DNA of 64,000 bases from Calothrix sp. NIES-2100. GTDB lineage: Bacteria; Cyanobacteriota; Cyanobacteriia; Cyanobacteriales; Nostocaceae. A program made the position numbers and the translations under genes. Location of the stretch: assembly GCF_002368195.1 (NCBI RefSeq), contig NZ_AP018178.1, positions 2,810,791 through 2,874,790 on the forward strand, given 5' to 3'. Of this stretch, positions 1-8,094 are shown one piece after another; the stretch's first letter is position 1, and each line of letters opens with the position of its first letter. The notes beneath the pieces were generated by a model. That model had not been told where the DNA came from. It saw only the letters and a list, made by a program, of their open reading frames with translations, and ran no database searches.

Positions 1-612
1 CACCCGAATGCCTCTACTATGACACTCGTCAATTAATCGCTTTAAATCTGCTGTTGACCCATAGCTAGATTCTGTGGCAAAAAAATGGCGTACTTTGTAA
101 CCCCAATTATAATCGCCAGGATATTCATTAACTGGCATTAATTCAACTGCATTAATTCCTAATTCATGAAGATAATCTAATTTTTCAATAGTATCTAGAT
201 ATTGTCCTCGTTTTTCACTATCAACTTCACCACCAGTAAAATCAGCAACATGTATTTCGTATATTACTAATGCCTCGTTTTCTGGTAAAGGTATATCGTC
301 ATAGCGCCAACTATAATCATCAACTATTCTTTTACCATTTTTAATTTTAACCAAGCCTATTTTTTGCTGTTCATCAACATCCGTGGCATAAGGGTCAATC
401 ACATCTACCCATTCATCTGGGGAAAAATTAGGACTTTGAGTTTGTACACGAAATTTATATTGATAAATCCCATCTTCTAAATTTAATTGAGTCTGAAAAT
501 AACCATCTTCAGTTTTCTCCATTGGCGTTTCTTGCCAGTCGGAAAATGAGCCGATTAAATTAGCTTGTTTATTACGAGGAGCAAACAATTTAAAATCTAT
601 TAAACTAACCAT
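1..612 (-). CDS. Alpha-amylase family (GH13) glycoside hydrolase, N-terminal part, cut by window start
   Basis: The ATG is at 612 and 204 codons are visible before the window edge; the catalytic half lies outside. Residues 1-95 look like a CBM48/isoamylase N-terminal beta-sandwich (FAPRNKQANLIGSFSDW, then YQYKFRV). They are followed by the start of a GH13 barrel: YEIHVADFTGG, then GINAVELMPVNEYPG and NWGY, and STADLKRLIDECHSRGI just before the invariant region I would appear. Family members hydrolyse or transfer alpha-1,4/1,6 glucans in cytoplasmic glycogen metabolism. Which activity (branching, debranching or amylase) cannot be decided from this fragment. The downstream 232 bp to cphB hold no gene. 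Confidence 0.8.
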   Translation of the reverse strand, partial: MVSLIDFKLFAPRNKQANLIGSFSDWQETPMEKTEDGYFQTQLNLEDGIYQYKFRVQTQSPNFSPDEWVDVIDPYATDVDEQQKIGLVKIKNGKRIVDDYSWRYDDIPLPENEALVIYEIHVADFTGGEVDSEKRGQYLDTIEKLDYLHELGINAVELMPVNEYPGDYNWGYKVRHFFATESSYGSTADLKRLIDECHSRGIRV

Positions 613-844
613 TTTTATTACTTTAAAGGATTTTAATTACAATTAATACTGAAAACAGGACTAAAGTCCTGACTACGGACATTTTTTATTGCCATGTGAA
701 GATAATGTTATTAATCCCCCTAACTTTTTGCAAAGCCGGATTTTGTTTCCTTTGCTTCACGGTAGTTGGGGGACTGGTAAACGGTTAACATTACTAAAGA
801 ATAAATATTTACTTTCCAGTTAGTTAACAGACATCTACTGAAAG

Positions 845-1699
845 TTAGATACTGGATGAACCAACAGGTACAGATGCATCTGCAATCGAGGCATTTTGGA
901 GGATAGGTTGGCGAGTTTTTAGGTCAAATTTATAGCCATTTGGCAAGATATGAAGTTTAGCTCCGAAAATTGCCAAAGCCTCATCCTTCAAAATTTCGTC
1001 AATATTGTTGTGTGTTGCGTCTGACTCATCAACAATTGTGACTGCACCTTCACCAACAACTTCAATTTGGTTATCAGTAACAACCATAGCGGTATTCTCG
1101 TCAATACCAAATCCTAAGTCAGCAGGTTCTTGTAATAAAGCAGAAATTAAGCGTCCCAGACGACCACGCTGGGAAAAATGCTGATCGATGATGACTCCTG
1201 GTAAAAAGCCCATACCAGGGCCAATATCAACTATTTCAATTCGCGGATTTGTTTCCGAATCACCTTCGATAATCATAGTGTCAGGCATCACCGCAGCGCC
1301 AGCACTTGTACCTGCAACAACGACACCTTCAGCAAATCTTTTGTGAATAGCTTCATCAATTTGAGTGTCCTTAAGGATGCTGGTGATGCGGGCTTGGTCG
1401 CCCCCTGTAAAAAATATCCCAGTTGCATCATTAATTGCTTCCAATGCGGTTGATGAAGTTGCATCTTCACGAGTTTCTGTATCAACTATCCGAACTTTTT
1501 CTGCTCCTAAGCGTTCAAAAACTCTAATATAATTTTCTCCCACTTCTCTAGGAAGTTCTGTTGCTGCTGTCATAATGACGATATGAGCCTTTGTACCTCC
1601 CGCACGGCGCAGAAACTCCCGCAGGATTTGACAATCTCCTTCTTTATCTTCAGCGCCACCAATTATCACTAGCTGCCGTTTAACATCAGTCGTCACCAT
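845..1699 (-). CDS. cphB: Cyanophycinase
   Basis: This is a 284-aa serine peptidase of family S51 that cuts the storage polymer cyanophycin into beta-aspartyl-arginine dipeptides in the cytoplasm. The fold signature is clear: LVIIGGAEDK at the N-terminus, FFTGGDQ at about 97-102, and the nucleophile motif GTSAGA with Ser132, the same position as in the characterised Synechocystis enzyme. Length is typical of the family. It is divergent from cphA2 at 2733, with only a 67-aa ORF between. The pairing of a degrading enzyme with a CphA2 enzyme that can re-use the dipeptides fits a cyanophycin recycling locus. The start at 1699 gives the usual short N-terminus. Confidence 0.95.
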   Translation of the reverse strand: MVTTDVKRQLVIIGGAEDKEGDCQILREFLRRAGGTKAHIVIMTAATELPREVGENYIRVFERLGAEKVRIVDTETREDATSSTALEAINDATGIFFTGGDQARITSILKDTQIDEAIHKRFAEGVVVAGTSAGAAVMPDTMIIEGDSETNPRIEIVDIGPGMGFLPGVIIDQHFSQRGRLGRLISALLQEPADLGFGIDENTAMVVTDNQIEVVGEGAVTIVDESDATHNNIDEILKDEALAIFGAKLHILPNGYKFDLKTRQPILQNASIADASVPVGSSSI

Positions 1700-2183
1700 G
1701 ATCTCACCTAAAATTGCATGTAAGTATTTTCAATAAAGCATGACAATTACATCTATAAAATCATCCATATGGCAGATTAATAACTAAACTGATAAATTTA
1801 AAGTTTTATCAAAAAAATCCTTAATTAGTTCAATTATACTATATCAATATATTTAATTTTTTAACATATAGGTAGTTTGGGCAATGTCTAGCATAGCCTG
1901 GTTTTGGTGGACATTACTACTTGACACTTAAGATTAAAGCGTCCGAATTTTATTGAATGATTAAAGCTTATTTATATTTCTACACCTTGTTGATAATTTA
2001 ATTAATTTTCATCATATAAAATTGATAGTTTATAAGCCTATAGAAAATTATTCTAGAGGCTTATCGAATCATTTATTATCTACTTAATAAGGAAAAGTGC
2101 CAAGAATCTAGAAAGTTTTTGCTTGTTGAGCAGGATTTGGACAAAAATGTGCATATTTAAAGGTCGATTTTTTCTCAAATTGT
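1700..2183. other. Intergenic stretch upstream of cphB
   Basis: This stretch of 484 bp is AT-rich with no credible ORF. It should hold the cphB promoter. I see no clear NtcA box (GTA-N8-TAC) or strong hairpin. Confidence 0.5.
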
Positions 2184-2387
2184 CTAATGTACTTGGCTTC
2201 TATAAAGCAAGTTGAGTAAAAAAAGACGAGCTTGATCTAGGGGAAGATGTCTGGGTTTACCTTGATAGACAATTTGATACTCATTGCTATCTGCTCCATC
2301 TCCATGACCAGAAATCAACTTGAGGTGAAATGCTTGATCAGCAAGTTGCCGAACTTCATTTCTCAATGAAACTTGTGCGCTGTTCAT
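2184..2387 (-). CDS. Small conserved-type protein between cphB and cphA2
   Basis: A 67-aa protein of unknown function. It is helical at the N-terminus (RNEVRQLADQAFHLKLISGHGDG), followed by a compact segment EYQIVYQGKPRHLPLDQARLFLLNLLYR; the YQIVYQGKPRHL part looks like a short beta hairpin. There is no signal peptide or membrane helix. It lies on the cphB strand, 484 bp upstream of that gene, and is divergent from cphA2. Its position inside the cyanophycin locus suggests a link to polymer metabolism, but nothing in the sequence names a function. It could also be an unrelated small protein. Confidence 0.6.
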   Translation of the reverse strand: MNSAQVSLRNEVRQLADQAFHLKLISGHGDGADSNEYQIVYQGKPRHLPLDQARLFLLNLLYRSQVH

Positions 2388-2732
2388 ACTTTGCTGTCTC
2401 TTAATATACGTATACTAGATATATAAAAATTGGAAGTAGCTTGCACCTTTCAAAGGTTATATTTTTTAGGCAGAGTATTGGTGTAAAAATATTCTTAGTC
2501 TCGTCCATACTGAGTCATAAATATAGAAACTGCTTGATTATGCCCTGAGATAGCTGAAAAAATCTCTCAGTAGAGTTAAGCTGTCTGATTGAAGGTTGAG
2601 TTTTATACTCTAATTGAGTGGTCAAGCGATCGCTCCCCAAGCAATAAAGAGAATCAATTGAGCGTAAATAGGTCTGGGTAAACGCCACTGTGCGTCCGGA
2701 CTTCAGGGTGTTTAGCTAGAGGTTTATCATCA
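2388..2732. promoter_or_regulatory. Divergent regulatory region upstream of cphA2
   Basis: A gene-free region of 345 bp that must hold the cphA2 promoter and the promoter of the minus-strand 67-aa gene. An AT-rich palindromic patch TATACGTATA lies at about 2405. A HIP1-like GCGATCGC is present near 2627. No operator could be assigned by eye. Confidence 0.4.
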
Positions 2733-4643
2733 ATGCTTCAAGAAAAAAGCACCGATGCAGTCCGCATCAATGCTAGAAAAACTGACGTGTTCGATATTTT
2801 CAAGTTCAAGCATTACATGGGCCCAAACCCCTATCTGGAAGTAGGGGCCTTAGTATTCGATTTGGTGATGACTGAGTATAGAAAACCTCTGCCGATTGAG
2901 GACTATGTTACAGTTATTAGCGATCGCTATCCCAATTTAGCCAATCAAGAATACGAATCCTACGCCCATCTGTTTGCCCAAACTCTATCAGAAGTAGGAA
3001 AACTGGAAATGGGCTTACACCTCACCCGTTGGAGTGTACAGCCAAATTCAGATTCTGTGCGCATCGCCATTCAATCGCTTCACGAACGCACAACTAGAGG
3101 AGTAGTGTACTTTGTTTGGGATTGGTTTGAAGCGATTAACCGAGATGCAGACTTTCTGTTTGAAGATGAACTAACACGGTTGCAAAATAGATTTAGGCAA
3201 TCTGTCTACGGTGGCCCCACAGTCTACGCCTTATTGCGCACAGCTTACGAAAAAGGTATTCCCAGTTTTTATTTGTGGGAAGAAGGACTAATGCAATACG
3301 GCTATGGCAAAAAACATATTCGTGGTGTAGCCACAACTTTTGATTGTGATAGTCATATAGACTCTGACTTTACCACTCGTAAAGATGACTGTAAGGCTTT
3401 CTTAAAAACCTTGGGTTTCCCCGTACCTGAGGGTGATATCGTCACTACCGAAAAAGAAGCTATGGCGGTAGCTAGAGAAATTGGCTATCCAGTAGCAGTT
3501 AAACCTGTGGTAGGTCACAAAGGAATTGGTGTGACAGCCGAGGTACAAGACTCAGAAGAACTAGAATCTGCATATGATAGAGCAGTAGTTGCCATCCCAG
3601 AAGAACAGCCTACGCGGATCATTGTTGAGAAAAGCATATCCGGAGCAGATTTTCGCTTACTGTGCGTCAATGGTAAATTTGTCGCCGCTACAGAACGCCG
3701 TCCCGCATCGGTTGTTGGTGATGGCGACTCTACTATTGATGAGTTAATTCGCCAAGAAAACCGCAAACCTGCACGTTGGGATACACCCACTTCTCCCATG
3801 AGTAAAATCCAGCGTGATGAAGCGATGGAATTGTACTTAACAGAACAGCGTTTATCATTAGATAGTGTCATTGAAAAAGACCGCACTGTTTATCTGCGCA
3901 AAGTAGCTAATCTCTCAGCTGGCGGTATCAGCATTAATGCTACCGATACAGTTCACCATGACAATATTATCTTGGCGCAGGACATTGCCCAACACTTCCG
4001 ATTAACTTGTTTGGGGATTGATGTAATTACCAAAAGCCTTTCTGAATCTTGGAAATCTGGTAACTTTGCGATTTTAGAAATCAACGCCGCCCCTGGTATT
4101 TTGATGCATCTAAACCCAGCGGTTGGTGATAGTGTTGATGTACCTGCCCATATCTTGGGAACTTTTTTTGAATCAGGTACAGAAGCTAGGATACCAATTA
4201 TTACCTTTAATAAAATCTCAGTCCAAGAGTTGCAAGAAACAATAGACCATATTCTTTTGCAACATCCTGAGTGGACAATTGGTGCTGTTTGTCGTGATGG
4301 AGTTTTTGTCAATCGATCGAAAAAAGTTTTAAGCAAAGATTACAACAGCAATATTCAAAGTTTATTGCGTAATCCCAAACTTGATTTACTAATTGCTGAA
4401 TATGAGGAGGAAATATTAGATCGGGATGGGATGTTTTACCAAAATAGTAATATGGTGGTTCTAGATAATCCCACTGATATTGAAAGGATTTTAGTCAGGG
4501 ATGTCTTAGAAGGTTCTACTGTGGTGATTAAGCAAGGAGACAATGTTTCTATTAGCCGTAAAGGGTTAATTGAAGATTACACCTTGGGAGAAGATGAGCC
4601 ATTTACACGAGTTTATTTGAAAGAAATCGGCACAATTTTGTGA
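2733..4643 (+). CDS. cphA2: CphA2-type cyanophycin synthetase (short form)
   Basis: This 636-aa enzyme resembles cyanophycin synthetase: an N-terminal domain (1-160), then an ATP-grasp domain (about 210-490) with the nucleotide loop PVVGHKGIGV and the metal/ATP residues in FAILEINAAPGI. Classical CphA1 is about 870-900 aa and ends in a Mur-ligase-like domain with a GTNGKT P-loop. Here the C-terminus is shorter and no such P-loop is present. That is the hallmark of CphA2, known from diazotrophic cyanobacteria, which polymerises beta-Asp-Arg dipeptides rather than free Asp and Arg. The divergent cyanophycinase (845-1699) makes exactly those dipeptides. A GAGG-like ribosome site precedes the ATG. 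Confidence 0.88.
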   Translation: MLQEKSTDAVRINARKTDVFDIFKFKHYMGPNPYLEVGALVFDLVMTEYRKPLPIEDYVTVISDRYPNLANQEYESYAHLFAQTLSEVGKLEMGLHLTRWSVQPNSDSVRIAIQSLHERTTRGVVYFVWDWFEAINRDADFLFEDELTRLQNRFRQSVYGGPTVYALLRTAYEKGIPSFYLWEEGLMQYGYGKKHIRGVATTFDCDSHIDSDFTTRKDDCKAFLKTLGFPVPEGDIVTTEKEAMAVAREIGYPVAVKPVVGHKGIGVTAEVQDSEELESAYDRAVVAIPEEQPTRIIVEKSISGADFRLLCVNGKFVAATERRPASVVGDGDSTIDELIRQENRKPARWDTPTSPMSKIQRDEAMELYLTEQRLSLDSVIEKDRTVYLRKVANLSAGGISINATDTVHHDNIILAQDIAQHFRLTCLGIDVITKSLSESWKSGNFAILEINAAPGILMHLNPAVGDSVDVPAHILGTFFESGTEARIPIITFNKISVQELQETIDHILLQHPEWTIGAVCRDGVFVNRSKKVLSKDYNSNIQSLLRNPKLDLLIAEYEEEILDRDGMFYQNSNMVVLDNPTDIERILVRDVLEGSTVVIKQGDNVSISRKGLIEDYTLGEDEPFTRVYLKEIGTIL

Positions 4644-4682
4644 GATTCGGTCTGTGTCATTAATTTAGGGTTGCGAAGCGTC

Positions 4683-4715
4683 AGCTCCCCGACTTCTTCA
4701 AGAAGTCGGGGAGCT
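4683..4715. terminator. Strong hairpin downstream of cphA2
   Basis: A 15-bp perfect inverted repeat, AGCTCCCCGACTTCT and its complement, with a 3-nt loop, 40 bp after the cphA2 stop. There is no T-tract, so it may be an RNA-stabilising or dispersed repeat hairpin rather than a true intrinsic terminator. The rest of 4644-5030 shows nothing recognisable. Confidence 0.6.
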
Positions 4716-5030
4716 AATACCATTTCAAATAATGTTTGCGACACATAAGTTGATATCAATGAACGGCCGTTGTGCCCTTATGACTCACAAAATTGCAATC
4801 TGCTCTATATTTAATTGACTTTTTTCCTTATTTAGCTTAAGAGCATCTCAAAAGTGAATTATTGAAATTTTATTTAATTTATTAAGTTAGCTTTCATCTA
4901 TTGTTAAATTTGATTTAAGAAGACTTTCAGTCCTCCTTATCTGCTCACTGCCTTGTTTGTGGAAAATCTATTCGCTCTTTTTTGCAATTGCCGCAGTATT
5001 CCCTAGACTTGCTTTCATGAGAACTGAGGC

Positions 5031-5609
5031 ATGGAACACAGTATACCTCTAGATGTTTTATCTAGCCTGCAAAAGTTATTTGTAGGTTATATCCCCGCCG
5101 CTATTGTAGGTGGTTTCATTGGCTACTTCATCAGTATAAATGATACGCTCTATCAGCTAAGCAGGCGGATATTTCAAATACCCCATAGTATCCCTCCTAT
5201 AGCGTTGCTACCGATTGCTCTGATTGTATTTCAAGATAGTGAAGTTGCATCTGTGGTGGTAATTTTCATTGGCACTCTCTGGTCAATGATTGTGAATACT
5301 GCGATCGGAATGCGGCATTTTTACAGACAGAATAAGAACTTGCGTGCAGCAATATTTCATACATTTCATGCTTTCAAAGTAAGCATTTGGGTAGCATGGT
5401 TTACAGTTATTGCTATAGAAATGTTGAACGGGCCAAAAGGACTTGGCTTACTGGCCTGGGATGCTTATAAAGTTGGGAATACTAATTACCTGATCCAGGC
5501 AATATTTTACATTGGTGTGATTGGCTGTTTACTAGATCAGTTTTTCGATTTCAGTGGCTATCTTCTGGCGCAAATGGTCTCAGTAGGTAACAGATCTACT
5601 AACAAGTAA
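5031..5609 (+). CDS. NrtB/CmpB-like ABC transporter permease, shortened
   Basis: A 192-aa membrane protein related to the permeases of nitrate/bicarbonate/sulfonate ABC importers. Recognisable blocks are the PPIALLPIALIVF helix, the short EAA-like cytoplasmic loop, and the C-terminal VAWFTVIAIEMLNGPKGLGLLAWDAYKVG that matches the NrtB family ending. Family members are about 250-280 aa. Here the N-terminal helix region is short, and the loop before the last helices is cut down (FHTFHAFKVSIWVAWF), missing most of the usual EAA segment that docks the ATPase. No ATPase or binding-protein gene is adjacent. It may be a decayed or repurposed permease. Confidence 0.65.
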   Translation: MEHSIPLDVLSSLQKLFVGYIPAAIVGGFIGYFISINDTLYQLSRRIFQIPHSIPPIALLPIALIVFQDSEVASVVVIFIGTLWSMIVNTAIGMRHFYRQNKNLRAAIFHTFHAFKVSIWVAWFTVIAIEMLNGPKGLGLLAWDAYKVGNTNYLIQAIFYIGVIGCLLDQFFDFSGYLLAQMVSVGNRSTNK

Positions 5610-5622
5610 ACCACGTCTAATA

Positions 5623-5823
5623 CTAATTTGATTGAGATCGCACCATCCAAACCAAAATACCTAATATCTTCTCTACTGGGGGAATCAAGTATTCAGTTAA
5701 ATCAATTGTGACAGTGCTAGCTTCCAACTTGAGGAATGTCCACAGGTTACCGCTGGTAAGTCTACCGTAGATTGTGGGAATTGGCTGATCGTTTTTGCTA
5801 TTAAAGAGAATTCTCTTTGACAC
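5623..5823 (-). pseudogene. C-terminal fragment of a cyanobacterial conserved protein
   Basis: An open frame on the minus strand reads QPIPTIYGRLTSGNLWTFLKLEASTVTIDLTEYLIPPVEKILGILVWM. This resembles the C-terminal end of a widespread cyanobacterial hypothetical family whose members end in TIYG..TSG..W.FLKLE..TVTIDL..Y.L..VEKILG.L. The stop is intact but the N-terminal part is missing. The similarity stops close to where the IscB-like relic begins (about 5824), so insertion probably truncated the gene. The identification rests on memory of the family. Confidence 0.5.
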
Positions 5824-6036
5824 TCCTCGCGCCTATTGGTGCGAGGATTCTTGGTTCAGTGAGTCCACTTAGCCTAGACCCCTTGCGGTATCTAGCCCAG
5901 AGGTGGTTCTCTCCCCAAGCGTTAACTTCGGGTATGCCCTACCCTAGTTGCATTGTTGAGGCAGTGCGTTCGGTCGCCAGACTTGAAGCACCTGCCGTGC
6001 AAAATTTGTTTGTTAGAGAAAGATATATCTTTCTGT
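5824..6036 (+). ncRNA. Candidate orphan omega-RNA-like structured RNA
   Basis: An ordered set of possible stems is visible: CTCGCGCC-TATT-GGTGCGAG (5826-5845, closing with one G:U pair), several short GC helices through 5880-5990, and a terminal AGAAAGATATATCTTTCT palindrome (6017-6034). The order of a 5' long stem, a compact GC-rich core and a 3' terminal stem just before the nuclease start is like that of IscB omega-RNAs. In that family the guide lies 5' of the first stem, which here would be the flank around 5795-5824. The assignment comes from layout and remembered similarity, not an alignment. Confidence 0.4.
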
Positions 6037-6262
6037 ACAATGCTGTTAGTCTAGTAGCTGTAAATCTTTTACCTACTTCCAGGTGATACTAGAACTACGA
6101 AGTAGAACCATCTAGATTTAATTGTCAAGGTTCAGCGTCTACGTGTTAGGTAGCAATCGGGTTTTTTATGTGGTTGATTACCCTACCACAAGTAATATTT
6201 TACCAAAAGCCGCTCCTTGTAGGACGGGGTTTTCAACCCAAATTTTTGATAAGACATGAAGT
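5824..6262 (+). mobile_element. Relic of an IscB-type (ISC/IS605-like, PATE-like) element lacking its nuclease gene
   Basis: The stretch starts with a GC-rich hairpin (5826-5845) and ends with a second one followed by GGGGTTTTCAACCC (6210-6240), the style of subterminal palindrome found in IS200/IS605-class elements. Between them is a structured, GC-rich 260-bp segment ending in an 18-nt palindrome. In cyanobacterial ISC elements that segment precedes iscB. Where the nuclease start would be, frames close within a few codons, so iscB has been lost. The 89-aa open frame across 5817-6086 is probably not a protein. No TnpA is present, so the copy would be non-autonomous. Confidence 0.45.
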
Positions 6263-6276
6263 TTGTTCCGTGAATT

Positions 6277-6302
6277 CCCCTCTCCTAAAACTAGAAGAGG
6301 GG
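6277..6302 (-). terminator. CCCCTCT / AGAGGGG hairpin after the R3H ATPase gene
   Basis: A 7-bp stem with a 12-nt loop just beyond the stop of the minus-strand gene at 6315. There is no T-tract. The same CCTCTCC...GAGAGG style recurs at 48337, so it may simply be a dispersed repeat. Confidence 0.35.
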
Positions 6303-6314
6303 ATAGGGGTGAGA

Positions 6315-8054
6315 TTACGCCGGATAAATCCTTAAGCGGCGATTTGGTTCTTCACCAAAACTATGGGACTTGAGCCGATAATGTTCTACCAACTCATGTT
6401 GCATTTTGCGGACTTGGGGAGAACGGGGTAATAACTCAACTGGCTGTCCTTTGGGAATAACTATTTGCTCTACAGCAAGTCTAGCTTCTTCTAGGGCATC
6501 CATTTCGTCATCGCTACCATTGTGTAACAACAGTTGTAGTTCTCGGTCATCGGCGATTTCTGGGTCGTCAATGTTCAGCAACCGCCGTAAGCCACGAGTA
6601 ATTTGCGGTATGGTGCTGGACTTAATCATGTGAATGGGTACATGACGGGCTTTGGCCATTTGCCTTAATTTGGCATGGTTTTTGACATGCGATCGCAGTG
6701 CCAAAATTGCATCTGCACTATCGATGTCTTTTGTCAATACCACTGGCAAAGATAGCACGCTAATTACCTGCTCTAGTTGGTGGCGGCTAACGCCATAGGG
6801 GTAAACGTGCAGTGGCAAATCTTCGCCATTGGGGCCTGGTTTTTTGCCGACACTAAAATCAATCGTATCTGCGTAATTAAACGACTCATCCAGCAAGCGG
6901 TCAAATTCACTGCGCCCAGTAACTCTCTCCCGCTCTATAGATGGGGCTGGTAAGGCTACCATCTGTCCAGATGAACGCCAGCCATTAGGTTGGCGAGAGC
7001 TAGCGAAAGAGTCTTCCCCATTTGCTTGGCTTGCACCACCGCGACCGTTGACCACTGACAGCTGGCGGGTCATAGACACCTTGCCATGTTCGTCAACAGT
7101 TCTGGTTTGCGGGCTAGGTTGGCGACCCCTGAGAAGAGTATCTACCGTGTCCGCAACGCTTTCGTGTACTACCCAGCGTTGCCGTTCTAACATTTCCACA
7201 GCAATCTCAAAGGTAGGAGGGGCTTTGCGTTCCAAAACAGTCTTTTGACTGCCCCGGCGTCTCGCTTCGTCATCTCCTAACGTCACCGCTTGGATACCCC
7301 CCACCAAATCAGAAAGTGTGGGGTTTTTGATCAGGTTTTCTATCTGGTTACCATGAGCAGTACCTACCAGTTGTACACCGCGTTCGGCAATGGTACGAGC
7401 TGCCAAGGCTTCCAATTCTGTGCCAATTTCATCAATGACGATGACTTCTGGCATATGGTTTTCCACTGCTTCAATCATTACTTGATGCTGAAGCTCTGGA
7501 TGAGCTACTTGCATCCGTCTGGCGCGACCAATGGCGGGGTGGGCAACATCTCCATCCCCAGCGATTTCGTTAGAGGTGTCGATAATTACCACTCTCTTAT
7601 TGAGTTCATCGGCCAAAACACGGGCAATTTCCCGTAAGGCAGTAGTTTTACCGACCCCTGGTCGCCCCAGCATCAGAATCGATTTACCAGTTTCTACCAA
7701 ATCGCGAATCATGCCAATGGTGCCGAATACCGCCCGACCGACACGACAGGTCAAGCCAATAATCTTGCCTGTGCGGTTGCGAATGGCGCTGATCCGGTGC
7801 AAAGTTTGCTCAATTCCTGCCCGATTATCTCCGCCAAAAATTCCAACTCGCTGAATGCAATCATCTATCTGTTCTTGAGTTACAGGCTTTTCGCTCAGAT
7901 ACTCAGCTTGATTAGGAAAGCGAGCCTCTGGGCGACGGCCCAGATCCAAGACTACTTCTACTAAACTGTCTCGTTTGGGATGATCCTCTAGTACTTGTCG
8001 TAAGTCTTGGGGCAAAATGTCTAACAACTTTTGGAGATCGTCTGTAATCGTCAT
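6315..8054 (-). CDS. R3H domain / SpoIIIAA-type AAA ATPase (Ycf45 family)
   Basis: A 579-aa cytoplasmic ATPase, likely binding single-stranded nucleic acid. Residues 120-300 form a RecA/AAA core: Walker A GRPGVGKTT at about 130-138, VVIIDTSNEIAGDG, and Walker B VIVIDEIG. The C-terminus (HELVEHYRLKSHSFGEEPNRRLRIYP) fits the R3H nucleic-acid-binding domain, and the middle is a variable linker rich in Ser and Arg. It matches the plastid/cyanobacterial Ycf45 family. The frame extends upstream to 8141, but the first 29 codons overlap ldpA and read unlike the family, so I chose the internal ATG at 8054 (MTITDDLQKLL). The exact role is unknown. Confidence 0.85.
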   Translation of the reverse strand: MTITDDLQKLLDILPQDLRQVLEDHPKRDSLVEVVLDLGRRPEARFPNQAEYLSEKPVTQEQIDDCIQRVGIFGGDNRAGIEQTLHRISAIRNRTGKIIGLTCRVGRAVFGTIGMIRDLVETGKSILMLGRPGVGKTTALREIARVLADELNKRVVIIDTSNEIAGDGDVAHPAIGRARRMQVAHPELQHQVMIEAVENHMPEVIVIDEIGTELEALAARTIAERGVQLVGTAHGNQIENLIKNPTLSDLVGGIQAVTLGDDEARRRGSQKTVLERKAPPTFEIAVEMLERQRWVVHESVADTVDTLLRGRQPSPQTRTVDEHGKVSMTRQLSVVNGRGGASQANGEDSFASSRQPNGWRSSGQMVALPAPSIERERVTGRSEFDRLLDESFNYADTIDFSVGKKPGPNGEDLPLHVYPYGVSRHQLEQVISVLSLPVVLTKDIDSADAILALRSHVKNHAKLRQMAKARHVPIHMIKSSTIPQITRGLRRLLNIDDPEIADDRELQLLLHNGSDDEMDALEEARLAVEQIVIPKGQPVELLPRSPQVRKMQHELVEHYRLKSHSFGEEPNRRLRIYPA

Positions 8055-8094
8055 GCTTTCTATGGTGACGTTTTTAGAGATAACGAACGAGCGA

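Noticed and set aside
5817..6086. 89-aa ORF through the hairpin-rich segment
   Set aside because: Its composition follows the RNA-like structure of the region, it has no ribosome site, and equivalent frames are expected by chance in GC-rich structured RNA.
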